Made by a program: the position numbers and the translations under genes. Below, piece after piece: positions 53,253 through 61,826 of a DNA stretch of 64,000 nucleotides. Under the pieces are notes generated by a model. The model searched no databases, had not been told where the DNA came from, and saw only the letters and a program-made list of their open reading frames with translations. The stretch covers positions 620,001 to 684,000 of the forward strand of contig NZ_LR882035.1 of NCBI RefSeq assembly GCF_904528075.1. Direction: 5' to 3'. The first letter of the stretch is position 1. The number at the start of each line of letters is the position of its first letter. The stretch comes from Agreia sp. COWG. GTDB lineage: Bacteria > Actinomycetota > Actinomycetes > Actinomycetales > Microbacteriaceae.

Positions 53253-53816
53253 ATGGCCCTCTGGTCCATCCTCCTCGTCGCGCTCGGAGTCTCTGCCGAT
53301 GCGTTCGCCGTCGCCCTCGGCAAGGGCCTGCACATGCGGCGCTTCAATCCCAGGAACGCTCTCATCATCGCGGTGACCTTCGGGGTCTTCCAAGCGGCCA
53401 TGCCGGTGATCGGCTGGCTGCTCGGAACCCAGTTCGCCCCGTACATCGAGGGGATCGACCACTGGATCGCGTTCGTGCTGCTCGCCCTCATCGGAGGCAA
53501 GATGCTGTGGGAGGCGTTCTCGAACCCCGAAGACAAAGAGATCGACGACCGCCTCAACGTGCGAGAGCTTCTGCTGCTCGCCGTGGCCACGAGCATCGAT
53601 GCGCTCGCCGTCGGCATCTCGTTCGCGTTCCTCTCGGTATCCATCACCGAGGCCGCGATCCTCATCGGTGTGACCACCTTCGTGCTCACCTTCGTCGGCA
53701 TCGTCGTCGGGCACCGGGCCGGGGTAAAGTTCCGACGGCCGGCGGAGATCGCGGGCGGCGTCATCCTGATCCTGATCGGAACCCGCATCCTCTTCGAGCA
53801 CCTCGGGATCATGTAG
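53253..53816 (+). CDS. mntP: manganese efflux pump MntP
   Basis: A 187-residue MntP-type exporter with six helices in two repeats: ALGVSADAFAVALGKGL and AVATSIDALAVGISFAF carry the paired Asp residues of the transport site. It protects against excess Mn2+. The ATG at 53253 matches the normal family start; an in-frame GTG at 53208 would add 15 residues. I saw no yybP-ykoY-type manganese riboswitch in the 150 bases upstream. Confidence 0.92.
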   Translation: MALWSILLVALGVSADAFAVALGKGLHMRRFNPRNALIIAVTFGVFQAAMPVIGWLLGTQFAPYIEGIDHWIAFVLLALIGGKMLWEAFSNPEDKEIDDRLNVRELLLLAVATSIDALAVGISFAFLSVSITEAAILIGVTTFVLTFVGIVVGHRAGVKFRRPAEIAGGVILILIGTRILFEHLGIM

Positions 53817-53825
53817 CCTCCAGAA

Positions 53826-54506
53826 ATGGGGAAAAAGATGCTCACGTTCGGGGGCGTCCTTGCGCTCTCGATGGTCATGTTCACCGGCTGCGCGAGCGCT
53901 GGGGTCTCGACACCCACGCCGAGCGCTTCCCCCACACGGGCCGCGGCCGCGGTGGCTCCGACCGCTCCCTCGACGGCGCAAGCAGTCACTCCGGCCGCCG
54001 AAGCGAGCATCGTCATCGGCGGCACCTCTGTGTCGATCACGGATGCCGAGGGCTCGCCCGTCGCAGACGTCGCGTACGAGGGCCCCGCCGACGGAGTCGT
54101 GGCCTCGCTGACAGCGTTGCTCGGGCAGCCGACGACCACCGTTCACCAGAACGAGAAGTGCATCAGTGACTCCGTCGACAGCGCCTGGGGCGGGTTGATC
54201 CTGAATTACACGGGCACCCAATCCGGCAACCCCGTCGCGTTCACCCTGTCTGTGACCGGAAACGTGCCGGGTGCCGTCGTCGAGACGACGCACGGGGCTC
54301 GCGTCGGCGAGCCTTGGCCGGACTATTTCGCCGGGGTCGCCGACCACCCCATGACCACCGGTGAGTTCTCGGGAAAGACGTTCGTGGAACTGATCGACGA
54401 TCAGTTCACCCCGTGGGGACAGGATGCCGGCATCATCGTGCGCACCGACGACTCGTCGACGATCTCCTCGATCTTCGGGCCGACGACACTCGATCACGAC
54501 TGCTGA
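53826..54506 (+). CDS. hypothetical lipoprotein
   Basis: A 226-residue exported lipoprotein with no recognised family. The signal peptide ends in VMFTGC with lipidated Cys22, then an Ala/Pro/Thr-rich linker to about residue 55 and a compact domain ending TTLDHDC; the two domain Cys (in NEKCIS and at the end) may bond. The ATG at 53826 lies six bases after TAGCCT (53814-53819), which supports this start. Confidence 0.75.
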   Translation: MGKKMLTFGGVLALSMVMFTGCASAGVSTPTPSASPTRAAAAVAPTAPSTAQAVTPAAEASIVIGGTSVSITDAEGSPVADVAYEGPADGVVASLTALLGQPTTTVHQNEKCISDSVDSAWGGLILNYTGTQSGNPVAFTLSVTGNVPGAVVETTHGARVGEPWPDYFAGVADHPMTTGEFSGKTFVELIDDQFTPWGQDAGIIVRTDDSSTISSIFGPTTLDHDC

Positions 54507-54607
54507 GCCAGGCTTCCTCGACACATCGGAATGATCCGCGCTCTATCTCGATTGAGGTGAGAGGGCCCCGGCGCGGGAGCTCTCCCTCGACACAACGGAG
54601 CATATTC

Positions 54608-55432
54608 ATGGCTGAGAAGGTCTGGTTCATCACAGGAACGTCGCGCGGCTTCGGCCGGGAGTGGGCTATTGCGGCCCTCGACAGAGGAGACAAGGTCGCG
54701 GCCACCGCGCGCAACGTCGACTCACTCGACGATCTCGTCGCGAAGTACGGCGACAGCATCCTGCCCATCACGCTCGACGTCACGGATCGCGCGGCCGATA
54801 TCGCCGCCGTGAACCAGGCATTCGAGCACTTCGGCCGCCTCGACGTGGTCATCAACAACGCCGGCTACGGCCACTTCGGCTTCATCGAGGAGGTGACAGA
54901 GGGCGAGGCTCGTGCCCAGCTCGAGGCCAACGTCTTCGGCGCGCTCTGGGTGACCCAGGCCGCCCTCCCGCACATGCGGGCCCAGAAGAGCGGCCACATC
55001 ATCCAGGTGTCGTCGATCGGCGGCATCAGCGCGTTCCCCGGGATCGGGCTGTATCACGCGTCGAAGTGGGCGCTCGAGGGCTTCAGCCAGTCGTTGGCGC
55101 AGGAGGTCGCGTCGTTCGGTATCCACGTGACCCTCATCGAGCCCGGCGGGTTCTCGACCGACTGGGCCGGCGCATCGGCCAGCCGTTCGGCCGAGCTGCC
55201 CGACTACGAAGAAGCGCACCGGCACATGGAGGAGGGGCGCAAGACGCGCAACGGCTCCCAGGGCGACCCGACAGCGACCGGCGCGGCCGTGCTCAAGATC
55301 GTGGATGCCGAGGAGCCGCCCCTGCGAATCTTCTTCGGCGCCGGTCCTCTCTCGATCGCCAAGAACGACTACGCCTCGCGCATCGCCCTGTGGGAGAAGT
55401 GGAACGACGTGTCCGTCGAGGCGCAGGGCTAG
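54608..55432 (+). CDS. SDR-family oxidoreductase
   Basis: A 274-residue classical short-chain dehydrogenase. The cofactor loop is FITGTSRGFGREWA; VINNAGYGHFG, the catalytic Ser in VSSIGGISAF and the YHASKWALEG Tyr-Lys pair complete the active site. The EPGGFSTDWAGASASRS segment places it with SDRs of unknown substrate. Monocistronic, convergent with the next gene. Confidence 0.92.
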   Translation: MAEKVWFITGTSRGFGREWAIAALDRGDKVAATARNVDSLDDLVAKYGDSILPITLDVTDRAADIAAVNQAFEHFGRLDVVINNAGYGHFGFIEEVTEGEARAQLEANVFGALWVTQAALPHMRAQKSGHIIQVSSIGGISAFPGIGLYHASKWALEGFSQSLAQEVASFGIHVTLIEPGGFSTDWAGASASRSAELPDYEEAHRHMEEGRKTRNGSQGDPTATGAAVLKIVDAEEPPLRIFFGAGPLSIAKNDYASRIALWEKWNDVSVEAQG

Positions 55433-55450
55433 AAGCCAGACTCCACGAGG

Positions 55451-55930
55451 CTACTGCGCGTCGAGGCGGGCGGCGACCCCTGCGGGGAAGCCGCCCGTCG
55501 ACACGGGGCTCCACCTGGTGGGGGTGATACGCAAGAGCGACTTGTTCTGGATGGCCATGGCTGCGCGGTACTCCGCCCAGTCGGGGTGCTCGCCCGAGAT
55601 GCTGCGGAAGTAGTCGACCAGTGCATCGGCCGCGTCGGGCATGTGCAGTACCTCGGCGTCGCCGTCGACCTGGATCCACGCGTCGTTCCAGTCGTCCGAG
55701 AGCACCAGCACCGACGTCTCGGAGCGCCGCTCGGCGTTGCGGGTCTTCGCCCGGCCGGGGTACGTGGCGATCATGATGCGGCCCTCTTGGTCGACACCGC
55801 CCGAGACGGGGGACATCTGGGGCCGGCCGTCGGCGCGCGTGGTGGCCACGAGCATCCGGTGCCGGGGGCGGATGAAGTCGAGCATGCCGTCGCGGTCGAC
55901 GGTGGTGTTGCTGCTGATAGTTCGGGCCAT
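55451..55930 (-). CDS. PPOX-class F420/FMN-dependent oxidoreductase
   Basis: A 159-residue split-barrel flavin/deazaflavin enzyme: RHRMLVATTRADGRPQMSPV, GRIMIATYPGRAKTRNAERR and SVLVLSDDWNDAWIQVDGDA follow the actinobacterial PPOX-class F420-dependent group, though FMN cannot be excluded. Substrate unknown. The ATG lies six bases after TAGCCT (55937-55942, minus strand), the leaderless pattern. Confidence 0.87.
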   Translation of the reverse strand: MARTISSNTTVDRDGMLDFIRPRHRMLVATTRADGRPQMSPVSGGVDQEGRIMIATYPGRAKTRNAERRSETSVLVLSDDWNDAWIQVDGDAEVLHMPDAADALVDYFRSISGEHPDWAEYRAAMAIQNKSLLRITPTRWSPVSTGGFPAGVAARLDAQ

Positions 55931-55939
55931 GCCTCGAGG

Positions 55940-56515
55940 CTACGCGCCCGCGCCGTCGCCCCTGTCATCGAGTGCGGCGCGCTCGCGGAAGGCGATCATG
56001 TTCACGCGGTTGCCGCAGCGCACGCTGCAGAACCTCTTGGAGCCGTTGCGCGACAGATCGGCGAAGATCCCGGCGCAGTCCGGGGCCGCGCACGCCCGGA
56101 GCCGCCCGCACTCGTCGCCTCTGATCACGTCGACGAACGCGAGCGATGCCTCGCTGAGGATGCGGTCGGCCAGTGGCGCGTCGTTGTCGGTCGGGTGCAG
56201 ATGCCAGTCGAAGGCATCGTGCCTCACGAGTTGGGGGAGCGCCCTGGTCGTGCGGAGCATGGTGTTGACCTCCTCCGCAGCGCTGTCGCGATCGAGGGTC
56301 CACACGTGCCGCAACTGGGTGCGCGCCCGCCGCACATCGTCGAGCTCGGCGTCGTCTCGGTCGAAGCGCCCGGTGTAGCCGTGAGCGTCGAGCAGCGCCG
56401 AGAGCAGAGCGGGCGAGGCCAACTCGTCGACACCGCTGCGGGTCGCCCCGGCGACCGTGTTGGCGAGGTCGACGACGAAGGCCAGCGTATCTTCGGTGTC
56501 AGGGGCAAAATGCAA
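55940..56515 (-). CDS. CGNR zinc-finger / ABATE-domain regulator
   Basis: A 191-residue protein with an N-terminal ABATE-like domain (VVDLANTVAGATRSGVDEL) and a C-terminal CGNR zinc finger (CAAPDCAGIFADLSRN, RFCSVRCGNRVNM). Such proteins are putative regulators, often beside stress or transporter genes. It is divergent from the EamA exporter at 56590, with about 75 bases between, and may control it. Confidence 0.88.
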   Translation of the reverse strand: MHFAPDTEDTLAFVVDLANTVAGATRSGVDELASPALLSALLDAHGYTGRFDRDDAELDDVRRARTQLRHVWTLDRDSAAEEVNTMLRTTRALPQLVRHDAFDWHLHPTDNDAPLADRILSEASLAFVDVIRGDECGRLRACAAPDCAGIFADLSRNGSKRFCSVRCGNRVNMIAFRERAALDDRGDGAGA

Positions 56516-56589
56516 ATTGACTCCTTACTTCTTTGCAGGCTAGCTTCTGAATCAGGGCACGTCCAGTCGTGCAGAAGAGGGGGTTCTCC

Positions 56590-57573
56590 GTGAAGCGTTC
56601 GTCGACATCAGCGGGCCTGGTCGTCGCGGTCATCGCCGCTGCGTCATTCGGTACCTCCGGGGCCCTGATCAAGCCGGTCCTCGAAGCCGGATGGAGCCCC
56701 GCAGCGGCCGTGACCGTGCGCGCGCTGGTCGGCGCGATCGTGCTGGCCCCGGTTGCGATGGTCGCCCTCCGCGGCAACTGGCGCGCGCTCTGGCACTCGC
56801 GCACCCGGGTGCTCGCCATGGCTCTGATCGGCGTCGCTGCCACCCAGCTGCTGTACTTCGCGGCCATCGAGCGCATCCCCGTCGGCACGGCCATTCTCGT
56901 CGAGTACACGGCGCCGCTTCTGCTCGTCGCCATCGCCTGGGCCCGCACTCGTCGCATCCCCAAGGCTGTGGTGCTCGTCGGCTCGGTCGTCGCCTTGGCC
57001 GGTCTCGTTCTGGTCGTCTCGCCGGGAGGCTCGACGAGTTTCGACGCGTTGGGGCTCGCCCTGGCCCTCGCCGCCATGGTCGGATGCGCCGTGTACTACC
57101 TCGTTGCCGCGCAGCCCAGCGACGGTCTGCCTCCCGTCGCATTGGCGGCATCCGGTCTGTTGGTGGGCGGCGTGGCCCTCGGCCTCATCGGGCTCACAGG
57201 GCTCCTGCCCTTCACCGCCACGTTCGGCGACGTCGTCCTGTTCGGCGGGGTCGCACCATGGTGGCTCCCGCTCGGCATCGTGGGAGTCGTCTCGACCGCG
57301 GTGGCCTACGCCACCGGAATCGCGGCCAGTGAGATGCTCGGCTCCCGGTTGGCCTCGTTCGTCGGCCTTCTCGAGGTCGTCGCGGCAACCTTCTACGCGT
57401 GGCTCCTGCTCGGCGAACAGCTGAGCGTTCCGCAGCTGCTCGGCGGCCTGCTGATCCTCGTCGGCATCGCCTTCGTACGCAGCGAGAAGACGGATGCGCC
57501 GCTCGAGCCCGGCATCGATTCCTCGGTGCCGCTCGCATCTTCTGCCGGGCCGGGTGAGCGAGTACCCTCCTGA
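56590..57573 (+). CDS. EamA-family (DMT) transporter
   Basis: A 327-residue exporter with ten helices in two EamA repeats: VAVIAAASFGTSGALIKPVL opens the first and ATGIAASEMLGSRLASFVGL lies in the second. Members export amino acids or other metabolites. GTG 56590 is preferred over GTG 56569 because AGAGGGGG precedes it at the right distance. The gene after it starts three bases past its stop. Confidence 0.88.
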   Translation: MKRSSTSAGLVVAVIAAASFGTSGALIKPVLEAGWSPAAAVTVRALVGAIVLAPVAMVALRGNWRALWHSRTRVLAMALIGVAATQLLYFAAIERIPVGTAILVEYTAPLLLVAIAWARTRRIPKAVVLVGSVVALAGLVLVVSPGGSTSFDALGLALALAAMVGCAVYYLVAAQPSDGLPPVALAASGLLVGGVALGLIGLTGLLPFTATFGDVVLFGGVAPWWLPLGIVGVVSTAVAYATGIAASEMLGSRLASFVGLLEVVAATFYAWLLLGEQLSVPQLLGGLLILVGIAFVRSEKTDAPLEPGIDSSVPLASSAGPGERVPS

Positions 57574-57575
57574 GC

Positions 57576-58133
57576 ATGGCACAGCTGCTGTATTCCGCGA
57601 TCACGTCGCTCGACGGCTACTCGGCCGATGCAGGCGGAGACTTCTCGTGGGGCGCACCCGATGAAGAGGTGCACGCGGCGATCAACGAGCAGCAGCGCTC
57701 GATCGGCACCTATCTCTACGGGCGACGCATGTACGAGATCATGCGCTTCTGGGAGAGCGAGCAGGCGATCGCCGACGATGATCCCATCGCGGCCGATTAC
57801 GGCCGCATCTGGCGGGCGGCCGACAAGGTGGTGTACTCGGCCACCCTCGCCGAAGCGTCAACGCAGCACACCCGCATAGAGCGGTCGTTTCAGCCGGCCG
57901 TCGTCGAGCGGCTCAAGCGCGAGGCCGTCGCCGATCTCAGCATCGCCGGCGCGACGATCGCCGCGGCTGCCTTCGAGGCGAACCTCATCGACGAGGTGAG
58001 CTTCTATGTGACGCCCATTGTCGTGGGCGGCGGACTGCGCGCTCTGCCGACCGCGTCTCGACGACACCTGGTTCTTCTCGAACAGCGCTCATTCGGCAGC
58101 GGAGTCGTGTTTCTGCGCTACCGTCCCGAATGA
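57576..58133 (+). CDS. dihydrofolate reductase-like (RibD C-terminal) family protein
   Basis: A 185-residue protein of the RibD-C/DHFR-like family: LLYSAITSLDGYSADAGGDF, TYLYGRRMYEIMRFWE, LSIAGATIAAAAFEANLIDE and YVTPIVVGGG are typical. These are NADPH-binding reductases of unknown substrate and are not the housekeeping DHFR (that is at 50081). The ATG lies seven bases after TACCCT (57563-57568), so it may also have its own leaderless message besides readthrough from the EamA gene. Confidence 0.87.
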   Translation: MAQLLYSAITSLDGYSADAGGDFSWGAPDEEVHAAINEQQRSIGTYLYGRRMYEIMRFWESEQAIADDDPIAADYGRIWRAADKVVYSATLAEASTQHTRIERSFQPAVVERLKREAVADLSIAGATIAAAAFEANLIDEVSFYVTPIVVGGGLRALPTASRRHLVLLEQRSFGSGVVFLRYRPE

Positions 58134-58206
58134 CGCCACCGTCATCGGCGAGAACGCCTCGTTCGACGTGATGGAGAGGGTCGTGGCCGGCGGCTAGCAT
58201 GATGCG

Positions 58207-58692
58207 GTGAGCGAGGCGGGCGATTTCATCGACTCGGCGTTGCAGTACGAGTCCTCCTGGCAGCGAGCCGAGGAGCACGCAGCCGCGTTCGGAGATGGCC
58301 TCGAGTACTACGGCGCGTCCGTCGGGGCCATCCGCGGAACGCTCCGTGACGCGTCGCGCAGGTATCCGGCCCTGGCCCACGACGACGTCACGGCGCTCAG
58401 CTCCGAGCTCTGGAGTCGCCCCGTGTACGAGAGTCGGCTGGCCGCGATCGTGCTGTTGCAGTCGAACGTCGCCATCCTGCGCCACACCGACCTCACCCGC
58501 ATCGAGGGCTTCCTGCGAACGGCGGTCGCCCCTGTCCTGGTCGATAACCTGGCGCGCGACGTCGTCGCGCCACTGCTCGCGGCCCTGGATGCGACGGCCG
58601 CCTCGCGCGCGCACGCCGTGCTCGACCGGTGGTCGGCCGGCACCGACCCCGAGCTGCGGCGTGCGGCCGAACTGGTGCGCAACGCAAGCTGA
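58207..58692 (+). CDS. AlkD-like HEAT-repeat DNA alkylation repair protein, short
   Basis: A 161-residue helical protein resembling part of the DNA alkylation repair (AlkD) family: ALSSELWSRPVYESRLAAIV is the most similar stretch, with repeated helical pairs. AlkD proteins have about 220-240 residues, so this one is shorter and lacks some repeats; glycosylase activity is doubtful. GTG 58207 lies six bases after TAGCAT (58195-58200), the leaderless pattern. Confidence 0.6.
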   Translation: MSEAGDFIDSALQYESSWQRAEEHAAAFGDGLEYYGASVGAIRGTLRDASRRYPALAHDDVTALSSELWSRPVYESRLAAIVLLQSNVAILRHTDLTRIEGFLRTAVAPVLVDNLARDVVAPLLAALDATAASRAHAVLDRWSAGTDPELRRAAELVRNAS

Positions 58693-58782
58693 GTGTTTTC
58701 CGGTGGTGGAACATCCGGTGTGCGATTGCTGTTGTCTCTGATGACCGCCGCAGCCAGCAGCGCACAGAGCAAGGAGCACACC

Positions 58783-59286
58783 GTGGCATCCGAATACACA
58801 AAAACCCCCGAGGCCCTGGCCCGCCTCACCCGAGCGCAGCGTCGCGTGACTCAAGATGACAAGACCGAGCCCGCCTTCATGAACGAGTTCTGGAACACGA
58901 AGGATGCGGGCATCTACGTCGATGTCGTGTCGGGTGAACCCCTGTTCGCCTCCACCGACAAGTACGACAGCCACTCGGGCTGGCCGAGTTTCACCGTTCC
59001 GATCGACGCGAACAACATCGTGATCAAGACAGACCGCGCGTGGGGCATGGTGCGCACAGAAGTGCGTTCCGCCGGGGGCGACAGTCACCTCGGTCACGTC
59101 TTCGACGACGGTCCCGTCGAGGCGGGCGGCCTGCGCTACTGCATCAACTCCGCGTCGCTGCGTTTCGTGGCCGAGGCGGATCTCGAGAACGAGGGTTACG
59201 GTGAATACCGTCGCCTGTTCGCACAACCCACCGAATCAACGACGAGCACCGAGCCCGTATCAAGCACCGAGGAGATCTCACGATGA
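58783..59286 (+). CDS. msrB: peptide-methionine (R)-S-oxide reductase
   Basis: A 167-residue MsrB that reduces methionine-R-sulfoxide in proteins. [23 protein letters not shown] and the catalytic Cys in [11 protein letters not shown] are present. It has no other Cys, so the two CxxC zinc sites of many MsrBs are absent and no resolving Cys is visible; a thioredoxin- or other thiol-dependent route is needed. GTG 58783 is set by AAGGAG six bases upstream. A polar Thr/Ser/Glu tail ends the protein. Overlaps msrA by four bases. Confidence 0.94.
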   Translation: MASEYTKTPEALARLTRAQRRVTQDDKTEPAFMNEFWNTKDAGIYVDVVSGEPLFASTDKYDSHSGWPSFTVPIDANNIVIKTDRAWGMVRTEVRSAGGDSHLGHVFDDGPVEAGGLRYCINSASLRFVAEADLENEGYGEYRRLFAQPTESTTSTEPVSSTEEISR

Positions 59287-59801
59287 GCACGACAACCGAA
59301 ACGGCCATCCTGGCCGGAGGATGTTTCTGGGGAGTCCAGGATCTGATCCGCAAGCGCCCGGGAGTCCTGTCGACGCGCACCGGGTACTCCGGCGGCGACG
59401 TGGCGAACGCCACCTACCGCAATCACGGAACCCACGCGGAGTCGCTCGAGATCGTCTTCGACCCCAGTCAGATCAGCTACCGCGATCTGCTCGAGTTCTT
59501 CTTCCAGATCCACGACCCGTCTACCAAGGACCGCCAGGGAAACGACAGGGGCGTCAGCTACCGCAGCGCCATCTTCTACACGAGCGATGAGCAGAAGCGA
59601 ATCGCGCTCGACACCATCGCCGACGTCGACGCATCCGGCCTCTGGCCCGGAAAGGTCGTCACCGAGGTCGCGCCCGCCGGAGACTTCTGGGAGGCCGAGG
59701 AAGAGCACCAGGACTACCTCGAGAAGTACCCCAACGGCTACACGTGCCACTACGTGCGGCCGGGCTGGAAGCTGCCGCGCCGGGAGCAGTCGGTGGCCTG
59801 A
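59283..59801 (+). CDS. msrA: peptide-methionine (S)-S-oxide reductase
   Basis: A 172-residue MsrA with the catalytic Cys14 in [20 protein letters not shown] and [20 protein letters not shown]. It reduces methionine-S-sulfoxide, complementing MsrB. Another Cys near the C-terminus (YTCHYV) may act as resolving residue. Start overlaps the msrB stop (ATGA). Confidence 0.95.
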   Translation: MSTTTETAILAGGCFWGVQDLIRKRPGVLSTRTGYSGGDVANATYRNHGTHAESLEIVFDPSQISYRDLLEFFFQIHDPSTKDRQGNDRGVSYRSAIFYTSDEQKRIALDTIADVDASGLWPGKVVTEVAPAGDFWEAEEEHQDYLEKYPNGYTCHYVRPGWKLPRREQSVA

Positions 59802-59816
59802 CTGCCTCTCGCCTGA

Positions 59817-60482
59817 TCACCTCTGCGGGCGTCGCCGAATCACGAGCCGATCGACGACGCCCGTCAGGGTGAGCAGAAGCAGGGCCCACAGGCCGACGGA
59901 GGGCACGAACACCACCAGCGCCAAGGCCGCCGCCATGGCCAGCACCGCCTCGATGCTCGGCGCGAGCCGCCTCGCGGGTGCGTGCGAACCGGATGCGCGC
60001 GATTCCGCGCGAATCAGCTGGGGCGAGCGGCCCACGTGCCACTGCATACCGAGGCCCGCGAGCGACGTGAGAAGCATGTTGGCCACGTAGATTCCGTTGG
60101 TCACCGGATCTCGGCTGTCGGCGGCGCCGATGAGACCGGTCGTATAGGGCAGGAGAACGATCGAGAACAGCCAGACCACGTTGATCCAGAACAGCGTCGA
60201 GTCGAAGGCGGCCAGCGAGCGGAATATCGAATGATGGGTGAGCCAGAACCGGCAGATGACCACGAAGCTCAAGAGAAATAGGAGCACCTGCGTGCCGCTC
60301 TCGGCGAGGATGTCCGGCAGCGACGGGGTACCCGTCTGGCTGGCGTGATCCGCCAGGGGAAGAACGAGCAGCGTTGCGGCGATCGCCACTACAGCGTCAC
60401 TGAACGTGACAAGCCGCCCGAGGTCGCCCCGGGCGTCCGAGGCCAGGTCTGCGTCGAGGTCAGGCTGCACGATGCTCGTCAC
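59817..60482 (-). CDS. TMEM175-family potassium-channel-like protein
   Basis: A 221-residue membrane protein of the TMEM175 (DUF1211) family. The pore-helix signature is RLVTFSDAVVAIAATLLVLP, with the family FSD motif; five or six helices follow. Bacterial members form tetrameric K+ channels. GTG 60482 is the start. Convergent with msrA, 15 bases apart. Confidence 0.85.
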   Translation of the reverse strand: MTSIVQPDLDADLASDARGDLGRLVTFSDAVVAIAATLLVLPLADHASQTGTPSLPDILAESGTQVLLFLLSFVVICRFWLTHHSIFRSLAAFDSTLFWINVVWLFSIVLLPYTTGLIGAADSRDPVTNGIYVANMLLTSLAGLGMQWHVGRSPQLIRAESRASGSHAPARRLAPSIEAVLAMAAALALVVFVPSVGLWALLLLTLTGVVDRLVIRRRPQR

Positions 60483-60534
60483 CGATCGAGTAGGTTGCGC
60501 AGGTCAGGGTCAGTGCACCCTACTGCGCGCGATC

Positions 60535-60864
60535 TCAGTACTCGAACTCGAAGTCTGGATAGGTCGACACATCGTCGACGACGGCGGAGCTGGGCTTTCC
60601 CAGCGCGACCGTGCGTGCCCTCAGTGTGCCGAGTGTTGCCGGGTCGTCGAGCGTCGCATCGGTCTCGATAGACGGCGTGCAGAAGATCTGGGTCGACGGG
60701 TTCAGCAGCAGATTCGAGAAGTCGACTCGACCCTCCGAAAGAATCGGAACGGTGATGATGTCGCTCTTTCCGGCCCGGTGCAACGCAAGCGCGTAATCGA
60801 ACACAGCAGTACAGACCTCGAGTCCGACGGTGATGCTGCCGGGGCCATAGTGAAGCTCTCTCAT
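60535..60864 (-). CDS. hypothetical protein, possibly iron-regulated
   Basis: A 109-residue protein with no recognised family: MRELHYGPGSITVGLEVCTA starts it and an acidic DDVSTYPDFEFEY ends it. No signal peptide or membrane helix. The central SDIITVPILSEGRVDFSNLL and GTLRARTVALGKPSS segments look like an alpha/beta domain. An iron-box-like sequence lies about 90-100 bases upstream (60948-60966). Start is ATG 60864 by lack of a better choice; the ribosome site is weak. Confidence 0.6.
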   Translation of the reverse strand: MRELHYGPGSITVGLEVCTAVFDYALALHRAGKSDIITVPILSEGRVDFSNLLLNPSTQIFCTPSIETDATLDDPATLGTLRARTVALGKPSSAVVDDVSTYPDFEFEY

Positions 60865-60947
60865 TCCACAACTTTCTCGATCCGGGACGCTACGGACAAT
60901 GGGGTTGCACGAGCGGATATCTATGACTATTGTCGCGCACATCGAGG

Positions 60948-60966
60948 ATAGGTCAGCCTTGCCTGA
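60948..60966. promoter_or_regulatory. possible DtxR/IdeR iron box
   Basis: Read on the minus strand, TCAGGCAAGGCTGACCTAT matches the typical actinobacterial iron box TTAGGCAAGGCTAACCTAA at 16 of 19 positions. It lies upstream of the minus-strand hypothetical gene starting at 60864. Confidence 0.5.
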
Positions 60967-60978
60967 CATATTCTCAGA

Positions 60979-61623
60979 TTACGGCTCGGTCTTCTCGCCG
61001 GCTTCGGGGCGTGTTGGGCGGCGCTCCTGACGGCGGTCCTGGCGGCGCTGCCGACGGCGCTCTCGCCAGCCGAGGGCGGCGAACGCCTTTTCTTCCCGCG
61101 CTCGTGCCTCCGCACCCGCGCGGTAGCGGGCATCCCGTCTCTCTCGCCATCGTTCGATCTCAGCATCCACATCGCGAGGCCTGGTGACGACCGGGGGTCC
61201 GCCCTGCAGCTGTCTCCGGGCCTCGATGATGCGCGCGTTGAAGTCCAGGAGAGCGTGCCGCACCGCATCCTCCGAGGGCGCAGCGTCGAGGCGCGCATCG
61301 AGCTGCGCGTTCTCGGTGCGCAGAGTCAATGCGGGCGGACCGAGCCCGGTCAGCCGCTCGTTCTCGATCTTCTGCCGGATCCACCAGTTCGGGTCGTATG
61401 CATTCTGAAGTCCGGTGAGCGGCTTGCCCGCCCCCGGCAGATCATCGAAATCGCCGCGGCGCATCGCCTGCTGAAGGTGGATCTCGACGATCTGAGCGCG
61501 CTGCTCCATGGAGGGCTGGCCGGCATCGGTCTCTGACTCGGTCGCCGACTCGGGCGTCAGCTTCTCGACCTGATACCGCGCGACATGCAGACGGGAGTCG
61601 CGTGGTTCACTCGAGCCGCTCAT
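60979..61623 (-). CDS. DUF1992 (DnaJC28-like conserved domain) protein
   Basis: A 214-residue protein of the DUF1992 family: QIVEIHLQQAMRRGDFDDLP with GAGKPLTGLQN, then NWWIRQKIENE and LLDFNARIIEARR are the conserved core. The C-terminal 60 residues are Arg/Glu-rich and probably coiled. Function unknown. The ATG lies six bases after TAGGCT (61630-61635, minus strand), the leaderless pattern. Confidence 0.88.
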   Translation of the reverse strand: MSGSSEPRDSRLHVARYQVEKLTPESATESETDAGQPSMEQRAQIVEIHLQQAMRRGDFDDLPGAGKPLTGLQNAYDPNWWIRQKIENERLTGLGPPALTLRTENAQLDARLDAAPSEDAVRHALLDFNARIIEARRQLQGGPPVVTRPRDVDAEIERWRERRDARYRAGAEARAREEKAFAALGWRERRRQRRQDRRQERRPTRPEAGEKTEP

Positions 61624-61735
61624 AAAACAAGCCTAGGTATGATCCGCTCGACGTGGACCCTCGTACGGTTCCGTCGCGCTGGTGATCCGCAACGAGGTCG
61701 GATCGGTTAGGATAGTCAGGTTCGTCAAGAACACA

Positions 61736-61820
61736 GGTGGCGTACTCAAGCGGCCGAAGAGGCACGCTTGGAAAGCGTGTATAGGGCAACCTATCGAGAG
61801 TTCGAATCTCTCCGCCACCG
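61736..61820 (+). tRNA. tRNA-Ser (anticodon GGA)
   Basis: An 85-nt tRNA. The acceptor stem GGTGGCG (61736-61742) pairs perfectly with CGCCACC (61813-61819), with G at 61820 as discriminator. The anticodon loop TTGGAAA is closed by CACGC/GCGTG, giving GGA at 61770-61772. The long variable arm (TATAGGGCAACCTATC region) and the TTCGAAT T-loop mark a class II serine tRNA. CCA is not encoded. TAGGAT at 61708-61713 may be its -10 element, and a strong hairpin follows. Confidence 0.97.
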
Positions 61821-61826
61821 CACACA

